A stretch of DNA of 64,000 nucleotides from Seriola aureovittata (GCF_021018895.1 NC_079373.1:19537501-19601500), one strand, 5' to 3'. Counted from the stretch's first letter, positions 26,191 through 49,360 are shown. A program made the numbers and translations. The notes: generated by a model from the sequence alone, not told the origin.

Positions 26191-26249
26191 TTTCCTCAAT
26201 GTCTCTGACACACCACTGGTCCTCCACATCAGTTTAGTGCCAGACAAGT

Positions 26250-28700
26250 GTTTGCACTCAAGCAGGCAGTTGGCGTCTTCTAGTGAATTTCATGGCATCC
26301 CATTAATGCTCCTCCACCGCCCCTCTGGAGTTATTGATCCTGATGAAACAAAACAAGTTTATAACAATGTAATACATCTTTGTAATACTGCATCAGCATA
26401 TGAAGCTGCATGTAGCAGCAATTACATGATTATGATGCTGAATTACACCCTTTAATGTGATAAAAGCCATGATGCTAAGTTATTTAAAAAGAAAATAAGT
26501 CATCAGAAAGGAAACAGAAAACATAACAAGCGTAAAGATGATTATAATAAGCATTGAAAAACACCTACTTTCCAGTGTTTGCCTGCTGATGCCCATGACT
26601 CACAGCATCTCCTACAGAAAGCCATTTGTTTATCCAACTTAATGAGCTGAAAACCTATTGTATTCCCTGGGCAGATATTCCCCAGTGCAGTCCGTTCACT
26701 ATCTCTCAGTGGCTCTAAGCTTTGCCCTGACTTTCATGGCAATAGCAACCACTAGCTGCTCTCTCCTCCCCATTTATGCCTAATGACTTTCTCCCCCTTA
26801 TTCTCCAAGATGACAGAGGTGGGAGAGAGAGAGAGAGAGAGGGAGGGGCAGGGTGCCATTGATAAGCATAAGAAGTGCCTTGTGATGAAAGAGCAGCGAA
26901 GGTCATTTACATTCTGTTTTAATCGGTCTGGACGCAGTCCTGGGTCTGTGCCACCGGGCCAGATAACTGGGCCTTCACTGTGGAATATTCTCAAGAATTT
27001 GTCAATGTTCAGAGGGAGACCAAAAAGAGTGTGTGCATGTGTTTTACTCTGATTTAGCCTGTTGTTTATCGTTGCATGTTTTTAAATGTTCCTGCATTGA
27101 AGGGAAATTGAGTTACAGGTTCCCTGGAAAAATAAGAGGTGTATTGAAGAGTGTTGGAGGGTGAATGACTCTATAGATCTGTGTTTTGTCAGCGCCACAT
27201 TGTACATGCCTGTTTGAGTTGCTCAGACATCAACTCTGCGGTCATTGAGGCATCAAGACTTCAGTGCCATATCCACTCTAAAAATCCTCCAAATCTAAGG
27301 GCTCATGTTTCAGTTTTCCTCAATGGCATGTAGTTTTCAAAGCGAAATAGAATTTCCTATTTATTTCTCTTTGGGGAATCTTACTCCTGAATAGTCACCA
27401 GTCATCGCTGTCGACCTGAGGTGTGATTTCCCCATACTATCTTGCATGCCTTCATTAGTGTTATTTTCTAACTAGATAAAACTGGGGAGGAATTTCATTT
27501 CCCTTATCAGAAGGGGCAATGGTTGCCCCTCGTCTGTTTTCGCTCACTGACAGACTGTTTTTAGCACTTGTCCTTCTCCTTATCCACTAAACTGCCAGGG
27601 GCCTCAGACAGCCAATAGTACAGCACAGACTAAGCACAGAGGCAGAAACATGTGACTGCCATAACAGAGCCTGTTCATGGCAGACATTTTGATATGTAAC
27701 AGCATGAAAAGCTCAGGTGTAATTAACTGTCTCATTATGTGATTACTGGAGCACTTCATGCAACTGAGTTGTCATTAATGTTATTGGTTACATATGTGCT
27801 TTCCCTGCAATGACAAGTGAAAACATCTGCAGTAGAAAAGGTCTTTAAAAGTTCATTAGTAACATTTCAACCACATCTCATGGTCCACCTCATCAGATGG
27901 AGCTGCTCAGTTGGAGATGGTTTCCTACACCATCTAATTCTAATTACTAAACCATCTCCATGATGACTGAACAACTCCATCTGCTGAGGAAGACCACAGT
28001 TGTACAGCATGTGAAAGTGTCTGAAACAACAAGTTGTTTGGACTTTGTGTGAAGTCAAGAATATACCTTCAAGCTCAGTCATTATTCTTTTAACATATGC
28101 CATAATATGTTGATCCTAATTCATCCAGGAAGGCAGCTGAAGGAGACACTGTGGTCTCTCTCATCCAAATATGATAATTAAAAGAAATATATGAGAGTAT
28201 CCTGCAGGGAGATCTGAATTAACCTGCCAGTGCATTCCTGGACAAAAATAAGCTGCTGTGCCTCTGTGAACACCCCAGTCCCCAACTGGCCACACATTTG
28301 TTGTGTGGAAATTGGATTAAACACAAATATTTGTAGGAATATTCAACATGTAAGCACACAACTGAAACAATGAAGTCATAAAATTAGATTTTGACACAGG
28401 GCCCTCAAAGAGGTTTGTGTATTATCTGAATATTGTAACATTGTTGAGAGAGGCATCCCCTGTACTGACTGAGAGCAGATAGTACAGTTAAGACACCTAA
28501 TGATCACAGGAGGGAGGCAGAGGCTAGACACTGGTGTCCTTATTTATATTTACTGCAAAATCTACACAATTTTTTCACTAACGTTTTTATTTCTGGTTCT
28601 ATTTCTTAGTTGAAGTTCAGCATGCTGAAGTGGAACACACTTTCTGTCATCGGTTTTGTGTACGGAAGTGGTCAGCAGGTTGTAAGGTCAGAGGGTAAAG
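26250..28700. other. Intergenic region between lrrc10 and cnot2
   Basis: No exon was recognised. It contains a (GA)n run near 26823-26841 and a long imperfect inverted repeat at about 27880-27995. The lrrc10 promoter and any upstream cnot2 control elements must lie here, but I see no specific motif. Confidence 0.4.
27880..27995. repeat. Imperfect inverted repeat (possible palindromic MITE)
   Basis: The arm at about 27889-27931 (CATCAGATGGAGCTGCTCAG ... GGAGATGGTTT) is matched in reverse complement by about 27951-27993 (AAACCATCTCC ... CAACTCCATCTGCTGAGG). A spacer of about 20 bases separates them. Such stem-loop units are common miniature elements in fish. Confidence 0.6.
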
Positions 28701-28727
28701 GCTATCCCTCTTTCGATTTAGAGTACA

Positions 28728-28742
28728 CACAGCCATCTTGGA
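28728..28742 (-). promoter_or_regulatory. YY1-type motif near the cnot2 transcription start
   Basis: The minus strand reads CCAAGATGGCTG, matching the YY1 consensus AAGATGGCGGC except for one base. It is followed by GC-richer sequence with a CTG run and a likely non-coding first exon of cnot2, as in many YY1-positioned promoters. Confidence 0.45.
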
Positions 28743-28908
28743 TCTAACGAAGAGAAGGGAAATTGATGCGGTGAGGGTATTTTATTTATTTTTCGTCATA
28801 TTAAAATGGTTCGAAACAAATGTAACCGCTCAGCATGAGTTATTTATCTCGCTGTTTCCCCGTTTCGGTACAGAGCGGGTGGTTAGCTTTTAGCTCCAGC
28901 AGATTGTC

Positions 28909-28931
28909 GCTGCTGCTGCTGCTGCTGCTGC
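28909..28931. repeat. (CTG)n triplet run in the likely cnot2 5' UTR
   Basis: About seven to eight CTG units at 28909-28931, in a region expected to be the untranslated first exon. The leucine-rich open frame around it (28835-29026) is not similar to CNOT2 and is not taken as coding. Confidence 0.75.
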
Positions 28932-29834
28932 AAACGGAGCGTAAACTAAGCCGAGAAAACGGACAGCTGACTGTGGATATATGGAGGCAGAGGGGGCCCG
29001 AATTGTTGCCTGATACTAACTGCTGATAAACCAGGGACTTAAAAGTTGATAGATTTTCTTATGTTGCCGTTGTTAGGAGAGCCCCTTCACAAACGGACGT
29101 TAAGCTAGCTATGCTAACACAGAGTGATCACAGGTAGCCTGCTAACGTTAGCTACACTAGTGTTGGCTAACTAGCTTGTTAGCACTGTTGCTGTTAATTT
29201 CCCCAACAGTGTTAAAAGAGGTATCTCTTCACCAGGTAAGACAAACTAATACCCCTACAAAATGAACTAAAAGCAAACTACCGGTTAACTCTGTTGTCGC
29301 CTGATGTATTCATTACTTTTCATGGAAAAAGTAAATAGTTTATTTTGTTATGAAAGTTCAACATCCCCCCTCCCGTATGCGTGTGCATCGGTACAAACTA
29401 TACACGCACTGTTCAAAACTTTATCTTAACAATCCCAAGATGTGTAATATGTCACAGGGAATCACAAAGAAATGAGAATAAATTATGTATCCAGAATACT
29501 CCATTTGATATGAAGGTGCACTCATAGAAAATGCTGTCCTCTGTATAAAAAGTTGATTTAATATTAGGTTTATGTAGTGTCAGTGATGTGCTGGAGCAAA
29601 TGGATGCAGAATAAATGCAAAGCAATGGTTGGAAAACATTGAAACTACTTAAAGTGAAACTTATGTAGTTTGAAGGTGATATTGGCAATACTGAGGCTCA
29701 AGGAAATCTGTGTATTTAGAGTAGTAATGTGATGGCCATTGTGAAAATGATTTTGTGTTAGTCTAGTTCTTGACTTCTTTCCCTGGCACATCTTTAACAG
29801 GAGCTCTGTTCTCTCTCCTCAGGTGACAAAAGGC

Positions 29835-32800
29835 ATGTTTGGTGCTAGAAAGAAATTTGTAGAGTTTGTCGAGGTAGTCGATAACGACTTTACTGATGAA
29901 AGCATGTACTACAACCAGCCGTCGATGTTCCCACATCGGTCGGACAAAGATGTGAGTTTTGTCCCCATATCTGTACTTTTTCTGTCATTTCTTGAGTTAA
30001 CTCCAGAGGAGGCATTTTCCATCTTACTCTTTCCTGTCCTCTCATGTTTTCCTTCAGATGCTGTCCTCGCCCTCGCCATCGTCGTCAGGTCAACTGTCGC
30101 AGCTTGGTGCAAGTTTGTATGGTCCACAAAGTAAGTGTTTTTTTCTTTTCTGGTGGCCGGTCACAGCAGTTTTCTCATGTTGTATACTTGGAGTGGGAAG
30201 AAATGTTACATTTAGTATATTGCTTTTGAAAATTTACTTTAGCAGGTTGTTAGAGGGAGTCTCGCTAGTACAGCCAGAGCTACTGAAAATCCGAATAAGT
30301 GACATTCCCCAGATATTTTTTGGACAGAGAGCAGACAAATCTCCTGAGGGTTGCTTAACTGTATGTATGTCTTTCTGCAGGTGCACTGGGCTTCTCGGTA
30401 AGGGGCATGGGGAACAATACGCCTCAGTTAAACCGAAATTTAACGCAAGGCACGCAGCTACCAAGTCATATCACTCCCACAACAGGGGTCCCCACCATGT
30501 CCCTCCATACCCCTCCATCACCAAGCAGGTGTGTATGAAGGTGTTCATTTGAAGAGTACCTGGAAATAGAAATGGCAGTTGCCGTGAAATGAACAAAAGC
30601 CAAATCAGACCCAATTGTGTTCTAATAGGGGGACATTACCGATGAACTCGAGGAACATGCTGAACCACTCTCAGGTCGGTCAAGGCATTGGGATGAGCGG
30701 CAGGACCAATAGTATGGGCAGCTCGGGGCTGGGAAGCCCCAACCGCAGCTCACCCAGTATCATCTGTATGCCCAAACAGCAGCCAGCACGCCAGCCCTTC
30801 ACCATAAACAGGTAAAGAGATCGAAAAACCTTTGTTCTTAATTTTAAGGGAAGGTAATGTTAAGTTAATGCTGACCTTAGCTTTTTGTTTTGGTTTTCTT
30901 CTCTCACTGCAGCATGTCAGGATTTGGTATGAATCGCAATCAGGCTTTTGGGATGAACAACTCATTATCAAGCAACATCTTCAATGGCACAGGTTAGTTT
31001 GTTTAACCTGGGTGGGTTAACCAAGGAATGTACCTGTGCATATATAGAATATTAAAAAATAGAATTTAAAAAATGAATCTAAAGAGTTTTATTTAAAGAT
31101 TATTTTGTTAAAGCTAGTTCTCTCATTATTTTTCTCTTCACTTTCTATGAAATATGACATCATATTCTGAACTGTTAAAACAAGATGACCTTGTTCATTG
31201 TAAAAAGTGCACTGAATAGTGTCTTGTTGAAGCTGGACACAGAACTTCTTTACACAATGTGTGGCGACACTGTAAACTTATGGCGACATTAAGTTATAAT
31301 GATGTGGCTCTTCTGAAAAATCTGGGTATTTTATGAAGAAAATCCGTGAAAGTAAAATTAATTCTCGGAAAAACTGAAAGAAAACAGCATTGTATCAACT
31401 TATCTTTGACTGCTGAAACAGACAATGGGCAACTACTATATAAATTATTACTTAGGGAGGGACTGTTTTTTCATTCATTTACAGTGTGATGAAATTACAT
31501 TATCAAGTTAATAATTGCCACTTTATTACACAGATAAGTTGCAATGAAGGTGACATTACAAGTTTCTAACCTTCCTATTGCTACAGATGGAAGTGAAAAT
31601 GTAACGGGACTGGATCTGTCAGACTTCCCCGCGTTAGCTGACAGGAGTCGGAGAGAAGGGACTGGAAACCCAACACCGGTGCTTAACCCATTGGCCGGAA
31701 GGGCTCCTTATGGTAGGCCATTAGTCTGGAGAAAGTGTCTTATTTTTACACACATTAAGCTAAAGGTAGTAGGTTCCCCTAGGAGAGGAAGTGGCTATCA
31801 GCTCCTTGGGTTCATAATCCGAGTCAAAGCTTTGTTTCAGTGCGCATCTAAGTTCGTAGAAAGAAGAGTTGTAGATATCAGTTTGATGTAATAAAATTGC
31901 TGATCCCGAACCTTTATAATTTCTACTTCACTTTGTTCATTGTCATCATCAAGTTGGCATGGTGACAAAGCCATCAACTGAACAGACACAGGATTTCTCC
32001 ATCCATAACGAGGACTTCCCTGCACTGCCTGGCCCAAACTATAAGGACCCCACGTTGAACAACGACGACAGCAAAACTGTAAGTGTGAGCCACAGATGGC
32101 TTTACATTACACTCTGACTGGATGTCTGTTTTTTCTCGTCAAGGTTACACATCAAAGAATTATTTATTATGAATTTACATGTTTTCGTTTCCTGTGTTAA
32201 AAATCGATTTTCCTTTGTTTAGAACTTGAACTCCACAAGCAAGAGCACATCCAATGCAGATGGGCCCAAGTTCCCCGGAGACAAGACGGCCTCAGCACAG
32301 AACAACAACCAGAAGAAAGGGATCCAGGTGTTGCCCGATGGTGAGACCTCTCAGCCAATCGTATCGCTCCAATTCCACTGAGACATCCCTTCTTAATCGC
32401 ACAACTTGGGTGAGGCAGTTGGGCTCTCTACCCTGCATTTGGGGTTAGATAATTATTGGATAGGCTACAGTGAGGAAACCAAAAGAATATGTTCACTATG
32501 ATGCAGACCATCATCATCTTTCCATTCACTTGTCTGTGACCATCACTTATTAAAAAAAATAATTGGCTTGGTTTGCTCTCCAATGCGTGCACAAAGTGTG
32601 GTTTAGAAATATGGAGGTAATGTATTGACAGTAAGTATTAGCTGTAGATCACAGCCCAGTTTCAGCAGTTTGCTGAACTCTGATCTTATCCTGCCGCTGC
32701 AGGTCGGGTGACGAACATTCCCTCAGGAATGGTGACAGACCAATTTGGCATGATTGGCCTGCTGACGTTTATCCGGGCGGCAGAGACTGATCCTGGGATG

Positions 32801-34395
32801 GTCCATCTGGCGCTAGGGAGCGACCTCACGACACTGGGACTCAACTTAAACTCACCAGAGTAAGACAGCTGTTCGAACCTATTCACAGTTACAATAAAAT
32901 TTTATCCAGTTAGTGGGTACATGCTTACTTCTGAGTTGTAAAACATGTAAAACACAGTTATATGACTTGTAATACATTTTGCAGTCATTTGTCCAGCTTT
33001 TCCTTGTCACTGAATAAATCATAGTTAAACTTTGATCAGTTCCCAGACTACTAGCATACCGTTGTGATGGCAGAAATTCTCTCTGTAGGACTCATTGTAA
33101 TTAAACAGTATTGCAAATTCTGCTGTTTATAACAATAGCGGTAAGAACTTACTGAAACTTTATTTTCCGACAGAAACTTGTACCCCAAGTTCGCCTCTCC
33201 TTGGGCCTCAGCACCTTGTCGACCACAAGATATTGGTAAGACATTAACGTGAAATATGTGGGGAGGGGATGATTTTTGGAAGCTTTTTTTTTTTAAAGAT
33301 TTTGGTCTCGATGTAGACCGAAGAAAAAGACTGAAGGTTTTGTTTGATTGGATGAGGACTGAATGTTGAAGGTTTTTTCTTTTTCTTTTTTTAAAGGAAA
33401 GTTTCAAAATTAGGTTTGGCAGTGAATAGAGAAAAGGCTTCTAATAATATTCTGGTACTATTATGTGTACTCTTTTCAGACCTGTTAACTTATCTCTGTG
33501 TTTGCCTTTCCAGACTTCCACGTTCCCTCTGAGTACTTAACCAATATCCATATAAGGGACAAGGTAATTACAGTGCCACAGTAAGTGGTTGCAGTCTTTA
33601 CATAGGACATATGGGAACAAAACTAATTCTTCCTTATTCTTTGCTGTCTGGTCTCCAGTTGGCTGCAATCAAACTGGCTCGATATGGTGAAGACCTGTTG
33701 TTCTACCTGTACTACATGAACGGTGGAGACCTGCTACAGCTTTTGGCAGCAGTAGAACTGTGAGTACGTCACCATTTGAGTGGTGATTGCTGTTGAAATA
33801 TTGTCTTTCCGTACTCCTGTCTGTAAATTTACACTGTAAAAAGTTTTGTTTAATTAATCTGGACATTGTTGACAGACCTTTGACCTTTTCAAAGTCATTG
33901 TAGAGTTCTACAAATAGTCACGTATGTGTGTGGCAGGCTGTCGGCAGCTCTTCCCTCTTTAAAGTGAAACTTTGATTCGTGAGGTGTTTGAGGTTCATGG
34001 GGTGAAAACTTCAGGATGATCACTGGCTTTCTTCCCTCTTCCTCTACTCCTTCTTCATAATTTCACTCTCCAGCTTTAACCGGGACTGGAGGTACCACAA
34101 AGAGGAGCGGGTTTGGATAACAAGGGCGCCTGGCATGGAGCCTACACTGAAGACCAACACCTATGAGAGGGGCACCTACTACTTTTTTGATTGTCTTAAC
34201 TGGAGGAAAGTAGCCAAGGTAAGAGTTGGTCTTTCTGCTGCTCCTTTCCACTTTTGTTGTGGATTAGAGCTTCTCAAATCACGTTAAAATTGTGTCTGCA
34301 TCTCTAAGGAATTTCATCTGGAGTATGACAAGCTGGAAGAGAGGCCTCATGTGCCAACAACGTTCAACTACAACCCAGCCCAGCAGGCCTTCTAA
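29835..34395 (+). CDS. cnot2: CCR4-NOT transcription complex subunit 2
   Basis: The exons are 29823-29951 (coding from the ATG at 29835), 30058-30130, 30381-30528, 30629-30811, 30913-30992, 31587-31712, 31954-32078, 32223-32340, 32703-32859, 33174-33235, 33514-33563, 33659-33759, 34074-34218 and 34309-34395. The phases join throughout. The product follows human CNOT2 closely: MFGARKKFVE, FPHRSDKDML, SIICMPKQQP, SGFGMNRNQAFGMNN, then the C-terminal NOT box (GMIGLLTFIRAAETDPGM to FNYNPAQQAF). CNOT2 is known to pair with CNOT3 on the CNOT1 scaffold and is needed for deadenylation and mRNA repression. The human protein has about 16 more N-terminal residues from a separate exon (MVRTDG...), which I could not find upstream. 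The exon acceptor at 29822/29823 leaves that exon possible, so the true start may differ. Confidence 0.95.
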
Positions 34396-36100
34396 GGCCC
34401 GACCAGTCCAAAGGCCGCAGCTGTTCCTGCACACGACATTGTTGTCCAGGAGAGGCGCTGTGGTTCACACAGCTTGGTTTTTATTCCTTGAGGATTTGGC
34501 TATTTGACTGCGGGGGTCATCGCCACCATCAAAACTGCCCTGCCTTTCCAAAATTACATGCTGCCCAAAACACCAACACTTGTTCTGTTTTTATTCTTTA
34601 TGTTCCTCCTGGGTTTTTTTGTCTTGTTTTGAGCAGGGTCTGTGTTATGTTTACGTCTCTGAATCTGAAGTCTGTTTTCTCCCAGAAAGGAGGACTGACC
34701 TTGTGGCACAGGACAGTGACAGAACAAGGGTTTCGCCTCGTATTTACAACAAGTGTTAAGAACAGAAAAAAAGCGGGGGAAGCAAAGTTAACTTCGTCAG
34801 ACTCAAGTGAAAGGGTGAAAGAAATGCAATGTTAATTGTTGCACTATATTTAGTAATAAAAGAACACAAAATTTGTTTGTGCTTTTTTATGTGAACACTC
34901 CCTGATAACCCCCCCCCCTTCTTCATTTTATGTTTTGGGTTGGGGGGGTGTTGGTGTGGGTGGGAGGGAGGGGTCAAGCTACTTTTCCACATGCATCCCT
35001 TTTCATCTCACCTTTTTTTTTCCTACTTTCAATTTACTTTGATACCATGAACCTCTGTATTTGCACCACCATCATACTTTGTTTCTCCTTCTGTCCGTCT
35101 CTCTGTGAGTTCTGTGCCAGCTGACCTTGGACACAAATCTGGGAGACTACTTTGGTGTCCTCAAATGTGGACGAATCCTCGCAGAGGCTAAACAGCTACA
35201 CAATGTTGTTCCAGAGCAAACAAAACACTTTCCAGTCTTTGTTACAATTTTGTAAGAAATGTGTACATTTTTTGTTTCTTTGCATCACATAAATTAGTGT
35301 ATGTATGTACGAATGTGTATATATGATTGATATATATATATATATGTATGTATATATATATATATGACATCTATTTTGGAAGAAATTTTGCCCTGCCTTG
35401 TACCTCGTTTTTATGAGGTGAGCATGGATGCAATATGTGGATGTAACAGGACATTTCTGGATCTGCTGGACAGGGTGTCACATGGCACTGTGGGCACTTA
35501 CAAAATAATACAAAATTAAAAATGTCATTTAAGGAAAGGCCTGATTCTCAGCCAAAAAACAAAAACTAAACATGGAGATCATCCACCGAGGTTCGAGTCC
35601 AAAGCAAAAGAAGGGATGTATTTCAATTCAAGCTGTTTGAACAGCAGTGAACAGCAGCATTTCGTAGGAAACGGAAAACTGACAATTTGAGGAGAAAAAA
35701 AAAAATCCAGACCAATATTGTATTTTCTGAAGTGAAAAGCTTCTTTTCTTTGTATTAAAGCAGAAAAGGCTTTCCTGAACCACTGTGTGTGTATGTTGTT
35801 TATTGCCCTTTTTAAAATCGGGGGTCCCTCATGAGGTTCAACCTTCTTCCTGGAGTCAGTTTTATTTTTGATGTTCAAATTTGCAGACAAAACCTGTACA
35901 TTGTTGCTAAGGAAGACATTCACGTGTAAGATTAATTATATATATATATATATATGTATATATACTACACAGGTTTAATGTTTACACTGGGAAACATGCA
36001 TAGTAAACACTGCATGGAATTTGTGCTTTTAAGACCCTTTGCAGTATCTTAACTATTCAGTACAAACTCATGATTGAGACACATTAAATTCTATTGAAAG
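34396..36100 (+). other. cnot2 3' UTR
   Basis: Long untranslated sequence with AATAAA at 34855-34860 as a first polyadenylation candidate. There are (TA)n tracts near 35329-35364 and 35936-35962. cnot2 transcripts typically have long 3' UTRs. Confidence 0.45.
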
Positions 36101-36107
36101 TGCAAAT

Positions 36108-37182
36108 TTTATTAGTCTTGAAAGACTTTACAGACCTTTCTCTTCAAGCAAGTTAATTCATGGAATGTAATTTTGACCCGATTGTGGCCTTTTTGTCACA
36201 TGTTGATAGTTACAAAATTGCAAAATAAAGATGTAATGATACACCTCCAGTGCTGAAGAGAAATAGTGAAACTTTCGTACTATGCAAACACTCAGATCAA
36301 GAATCTGGTGTGTGTAGATGTATTCTAAATTAATTAGGTGATCAAAACATTCTCCACAGTTTAGAAAGGCACATACACACCTTATTTCACACAATGTATA
36401 AAATGGGCAAAACAAAAATTAGCAGTAGACAAATATGGCACACAAACGTGAAGATTATACAGTGAAACATTCTCAAGAGTTCTCAATAGTGTGCTATAGC
36501 CTACAGAGCTGCCATTAAAGGCCGTGAACAGTCATAATGTTATCACAACCATTACACTGGACATTAACAAAGCGATGCAGCAATAAAACAGCACTGAAAT
36601 AAAAACCCATGCAAATTAGTCAATGATTGAAGTCATCTCTGATCAGCAGAGGACACACACACAGCTGAGGCTTCTACTGTAGAAAAATAATCCAGTCATT
36701 CTAGACCGAGTGTTAAAGTATCAAAAAGCTGTGTGGTAGAGGAAGGGATCCACTTCTACCCTATGCCTCATCTTTCACACTACACTCGCTTGTGTAAATG
36801 CTACAAATTCAAACTGAATTTATTAGAAGCTGACATACTTGAAAGCTGTGGGATGTTACATTTATGTTTCTGTAAAATGGAAACAAAAGAAAAAGACACT
36901 TCCTGCCGTAGCACTTCGAGAAAACATTCAATCTCTAATGAAGATAACCCCTTCATCATGGGACACAAAGAATCTTCAAATGGTGTCCATCAACTGTGTT
37001 GTTTTATCCAGTTTCACGCACGCATGCACGCACGCACACACACACACACGCACACACACACACTTCAAAGTAGTCTACAGTTTGAGATCTTCTCTTCACC
37101 TCCTTCTGGCCAGGTACATGCTCTGCTCATGTGACAGTACTCTCAAGAGTTATAATCCAACACGAGATCACTGTCTGCTGGT
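36108..37182 (-). other. washc4 3' UTR
   Basis: Sequence between the washc4 stop codon and a minus-strand AATAAA at 36113-36108. It contains a (CA)n-like tract near 37019-37063. No coding exon is seen. Confidence 0.4.
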
Positions 37183-46646
<9,464 letters not shown>

Positions 46647-46778
46647 ACTGCCAGGATAGGTGACCCAAAACACTGGTGTTAAAAAGTGAAGCTGCACGGT
46701 CCCATGACGGGTCTCATGATTTTATGAATGGTCGCTAGTGTTCATGGGAAATGGAGTTCAGAGGTGTTGACTATCAGA

Positions 46779-46886
<108 letters not shown>

Positions 46887-47225
46887 TTTTAATTGCATGC
46901 ATTAGTAAAAAAAACAACCAGATATTGCATGCAAACTACAGAAGCAGTAGTGGTTTATGGAATTGGTCTATAAGAAGGCTACTTGTCCCTATAAAAAATT
47001 AATGTTAAGATAAGTAAAAATAAGACAATACATTCCATGTGAAGGAACAACAACCATAACAACTTCGCTATAATACATTCTCAGGCCAGCACTGGACTGC
47101 TCTTAACAAAGAACTGTCAAATATGTGTATATCCTGCAGTCTGCAGGGCTATACACAGGCTGTCACTGTATTTGAATATGCATGCACAAGACATGGTATA
47201 GGGCGCAAGAGAGTGAGAGTTATGT

Positions 47226-47269
<44 letters not shown>

Positions 47270-47291
47270 TGTGTATGTTTGTGTGTGTGTA
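47226..47291. repeat. (GT)n microsatellite
   Basis: A GT run with a few interruptions near its 3' end, in the washc4/slc41a2 intergenic region. Confidence 0.95.
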
Positions 47292-47520
47292 GGAGGGGTT
47301 AGGGTAATGCCACAGCGAAGACTCAGCACACCATTCAGAGGACGACAGAGGCCACGAGGAAGAGTCAAGGTCAGCACTGGAGTGTGAGAACAGATGCCTC
47401 TTCTACTCCTACAGTTTCAAATTAAGGGTAAGGCCCTTTTTTTACTCTTCTATACTACTCCTAACTATGTTGCTCAGAGTATTAAAATAAAAAGAATATT
47501 GACATATTTCTTTTGCATGA

Positions 47521-47561
47521 AGTATCTGTGTTTTCATATAATATATGAAAACACAGATACT
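47521..47561. repeat. Perfect 20-bp inverted repeat with a 1-base spacer
   Basis: Bases 47521-47540 are the exact reverse complement of 47542-47561, with a single A between them. The arms end in AT-rich sequence at the centre, which favours cruciform extrusion. Confidence 0.92.
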
Positions 47562-48629
47562 GGAGATACTAGGAGATACACAAGAAACTAGGCATTGCAA
47601 ATTAATTTGATACGAGAATTAAAACTCTATTTGAAGTTCTTATTTTGGCCTTAACTCTTGGATCGTGATCTCAGAGCTGGTTCTTGCCAAACTGTAGAAA
47701 GACTTTCATAATACAGTGTCTGTTTGATGTACCCTGCTTTGCTTTATGTACTTCTGATCATCATACTGTGCTGACTTTCGCAAAGTGTGCTTGTAACTTT
47801 GCTGAGCATTTTGATTAGATATTGCTTGGATTATCATTAGTATGAATATTTAACATTATACAATAATGCAAAGTTATATTTTCTCAGCTGCCAAACCATG
47901 GTTAAGAATATAGTAAAGTTACAATTCATTCAAGCCTTTTCAATGGGATAAAGCTGATTATTGAGCGTATTTTTGATCCACTGACATTTTTACTGTTAAA
48001 AAACATGTTGTACAATTCCTCTCTTACAACTTGGTGAGCTCAGCCTTTTCGTACCTGATCATCTCTTAGGAATGTCAAATGAAGTGCATTGTCTCTGTCA
48101 GACAACATAGCCTCAGTGTTGCTGATGGGAAAGAGGCATGAAGAATGATAATGCAGGCAATCTCTGCCATCAGATGACTCTGAAACAGCCTCATGCAACA
48201 GCAATATGTTCAACATGCCAAAGTTGCAAACTTGATTTTTCATGGAAGTGAAAAAAGTTTAGAAGTCCTTTTATATTACAGATCCTCATTGTAGCAGCTA
48301 TTGGTAATGTAACACTGCCATGCATCCACCAACTCTTAATTATTATTTATTTATTTCTGCTTCTGTGCAGTTTATTCTGTCTTATTTCAGGACATTGCTG
48401 GTATGTAGTGGTGTAGAAGGAGAACCTTTTTTCTGTTGTGTATTTTGTAAGTCACAGATGTTGTTATAACAGTTATATCTCTTGTATTGCTGTATTGTCA
48501 ACCTTGTTAATGAACTCTTTTCAAAGCAAATCATCATCCTCTTTTTGCCAACTGTGTGTGACCAGTGTAGGAGATTCTCAGGAGCTGGAGCAGCAGGAAT
48601 AACATCCTGCAAAAACTCAACTTTACACC

Positions 48630-49292
48630 ATGGTTGTCCCACAGTCACAGGATAAGCAACAGCCCACAAGCAGCTCTGGGGGAAGAAGCCCCAACCAACA
48701 GTACAGATCAAACAGATCCTTATCCCAACACTCTGGAAGTCCACAACATTTCAGCTCTAATGGGAATATTTCACCTGTCCACACCAGTCTCCATTATGAG
48801 CCACAGGAGTACAGTGAGACAGACTTTCTGCTCCCCAATCAACTTTACGGTCGGTCAACGATCAGTGGATCCGCGAGAGCAAAGGATGCAGATCGCCCGG
48901 TTGTACCTGCAGAGTCCATCTGTTCCATGGTGCTGCAGATCCTGGTGCCATTTCTGCTGGCTGGGCTTGGGACAGTCTCTGCTGGGATTTTGCTGGATGT
49001 GGTTCAGGTGAGGAAACGGCCAAATGCTGAGGAGGACAAAGAGGTTTTTAAGAGTGATGTCCCATGGAAAGTCATCATTTCTAGTCTTTCCAAATGCCTA
49101 GTTGCTAAATCAAGCAGACAAGATATTGAAAACATTCTCAATTTTCAAATAAGTAGAGAGGTGAAGAGAGGGGAAGGAGAGAGAGAGAGAAAATAAATAA
49201 AAACTCCTTTAAATTGTAAATTTGTGTGTTTATTTTGAATAAAGAGGATTTATTGTGTTTTTGTGGTGTTGACTGTGGCTCATTTATTTTGC

Positions 49293-49360
<68 letters not shown>

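Larger units (their letters stand above)
46887..48629. other. washc4/slc41a2 intergenic region and slc41a2 5' non-coding exon(s)
   Basis: No coding exon was recognised. A plausible non-coding first exon of slc41a2 ends at a GGTAAGG donor near 47425. A second one leads into the coding exon just before 48630. It also contains a 41-base inverted repeat at 47521-47561. Confidence 0.4.

Noticed and set aside
26191..26247. 19-codon N-terminal extension of lrrc10
   Set aside because: The family starts at MGN...AFIP, and the upstream Met adds unconserved residues.
28835..29026. 63-codon frame with a leucine run, considered as a CNOT2 N-terminus
   Set aside because: No similarity to CNOT2; the leucines come from the CTG repeat, and no splice joins it in frame to 29823.
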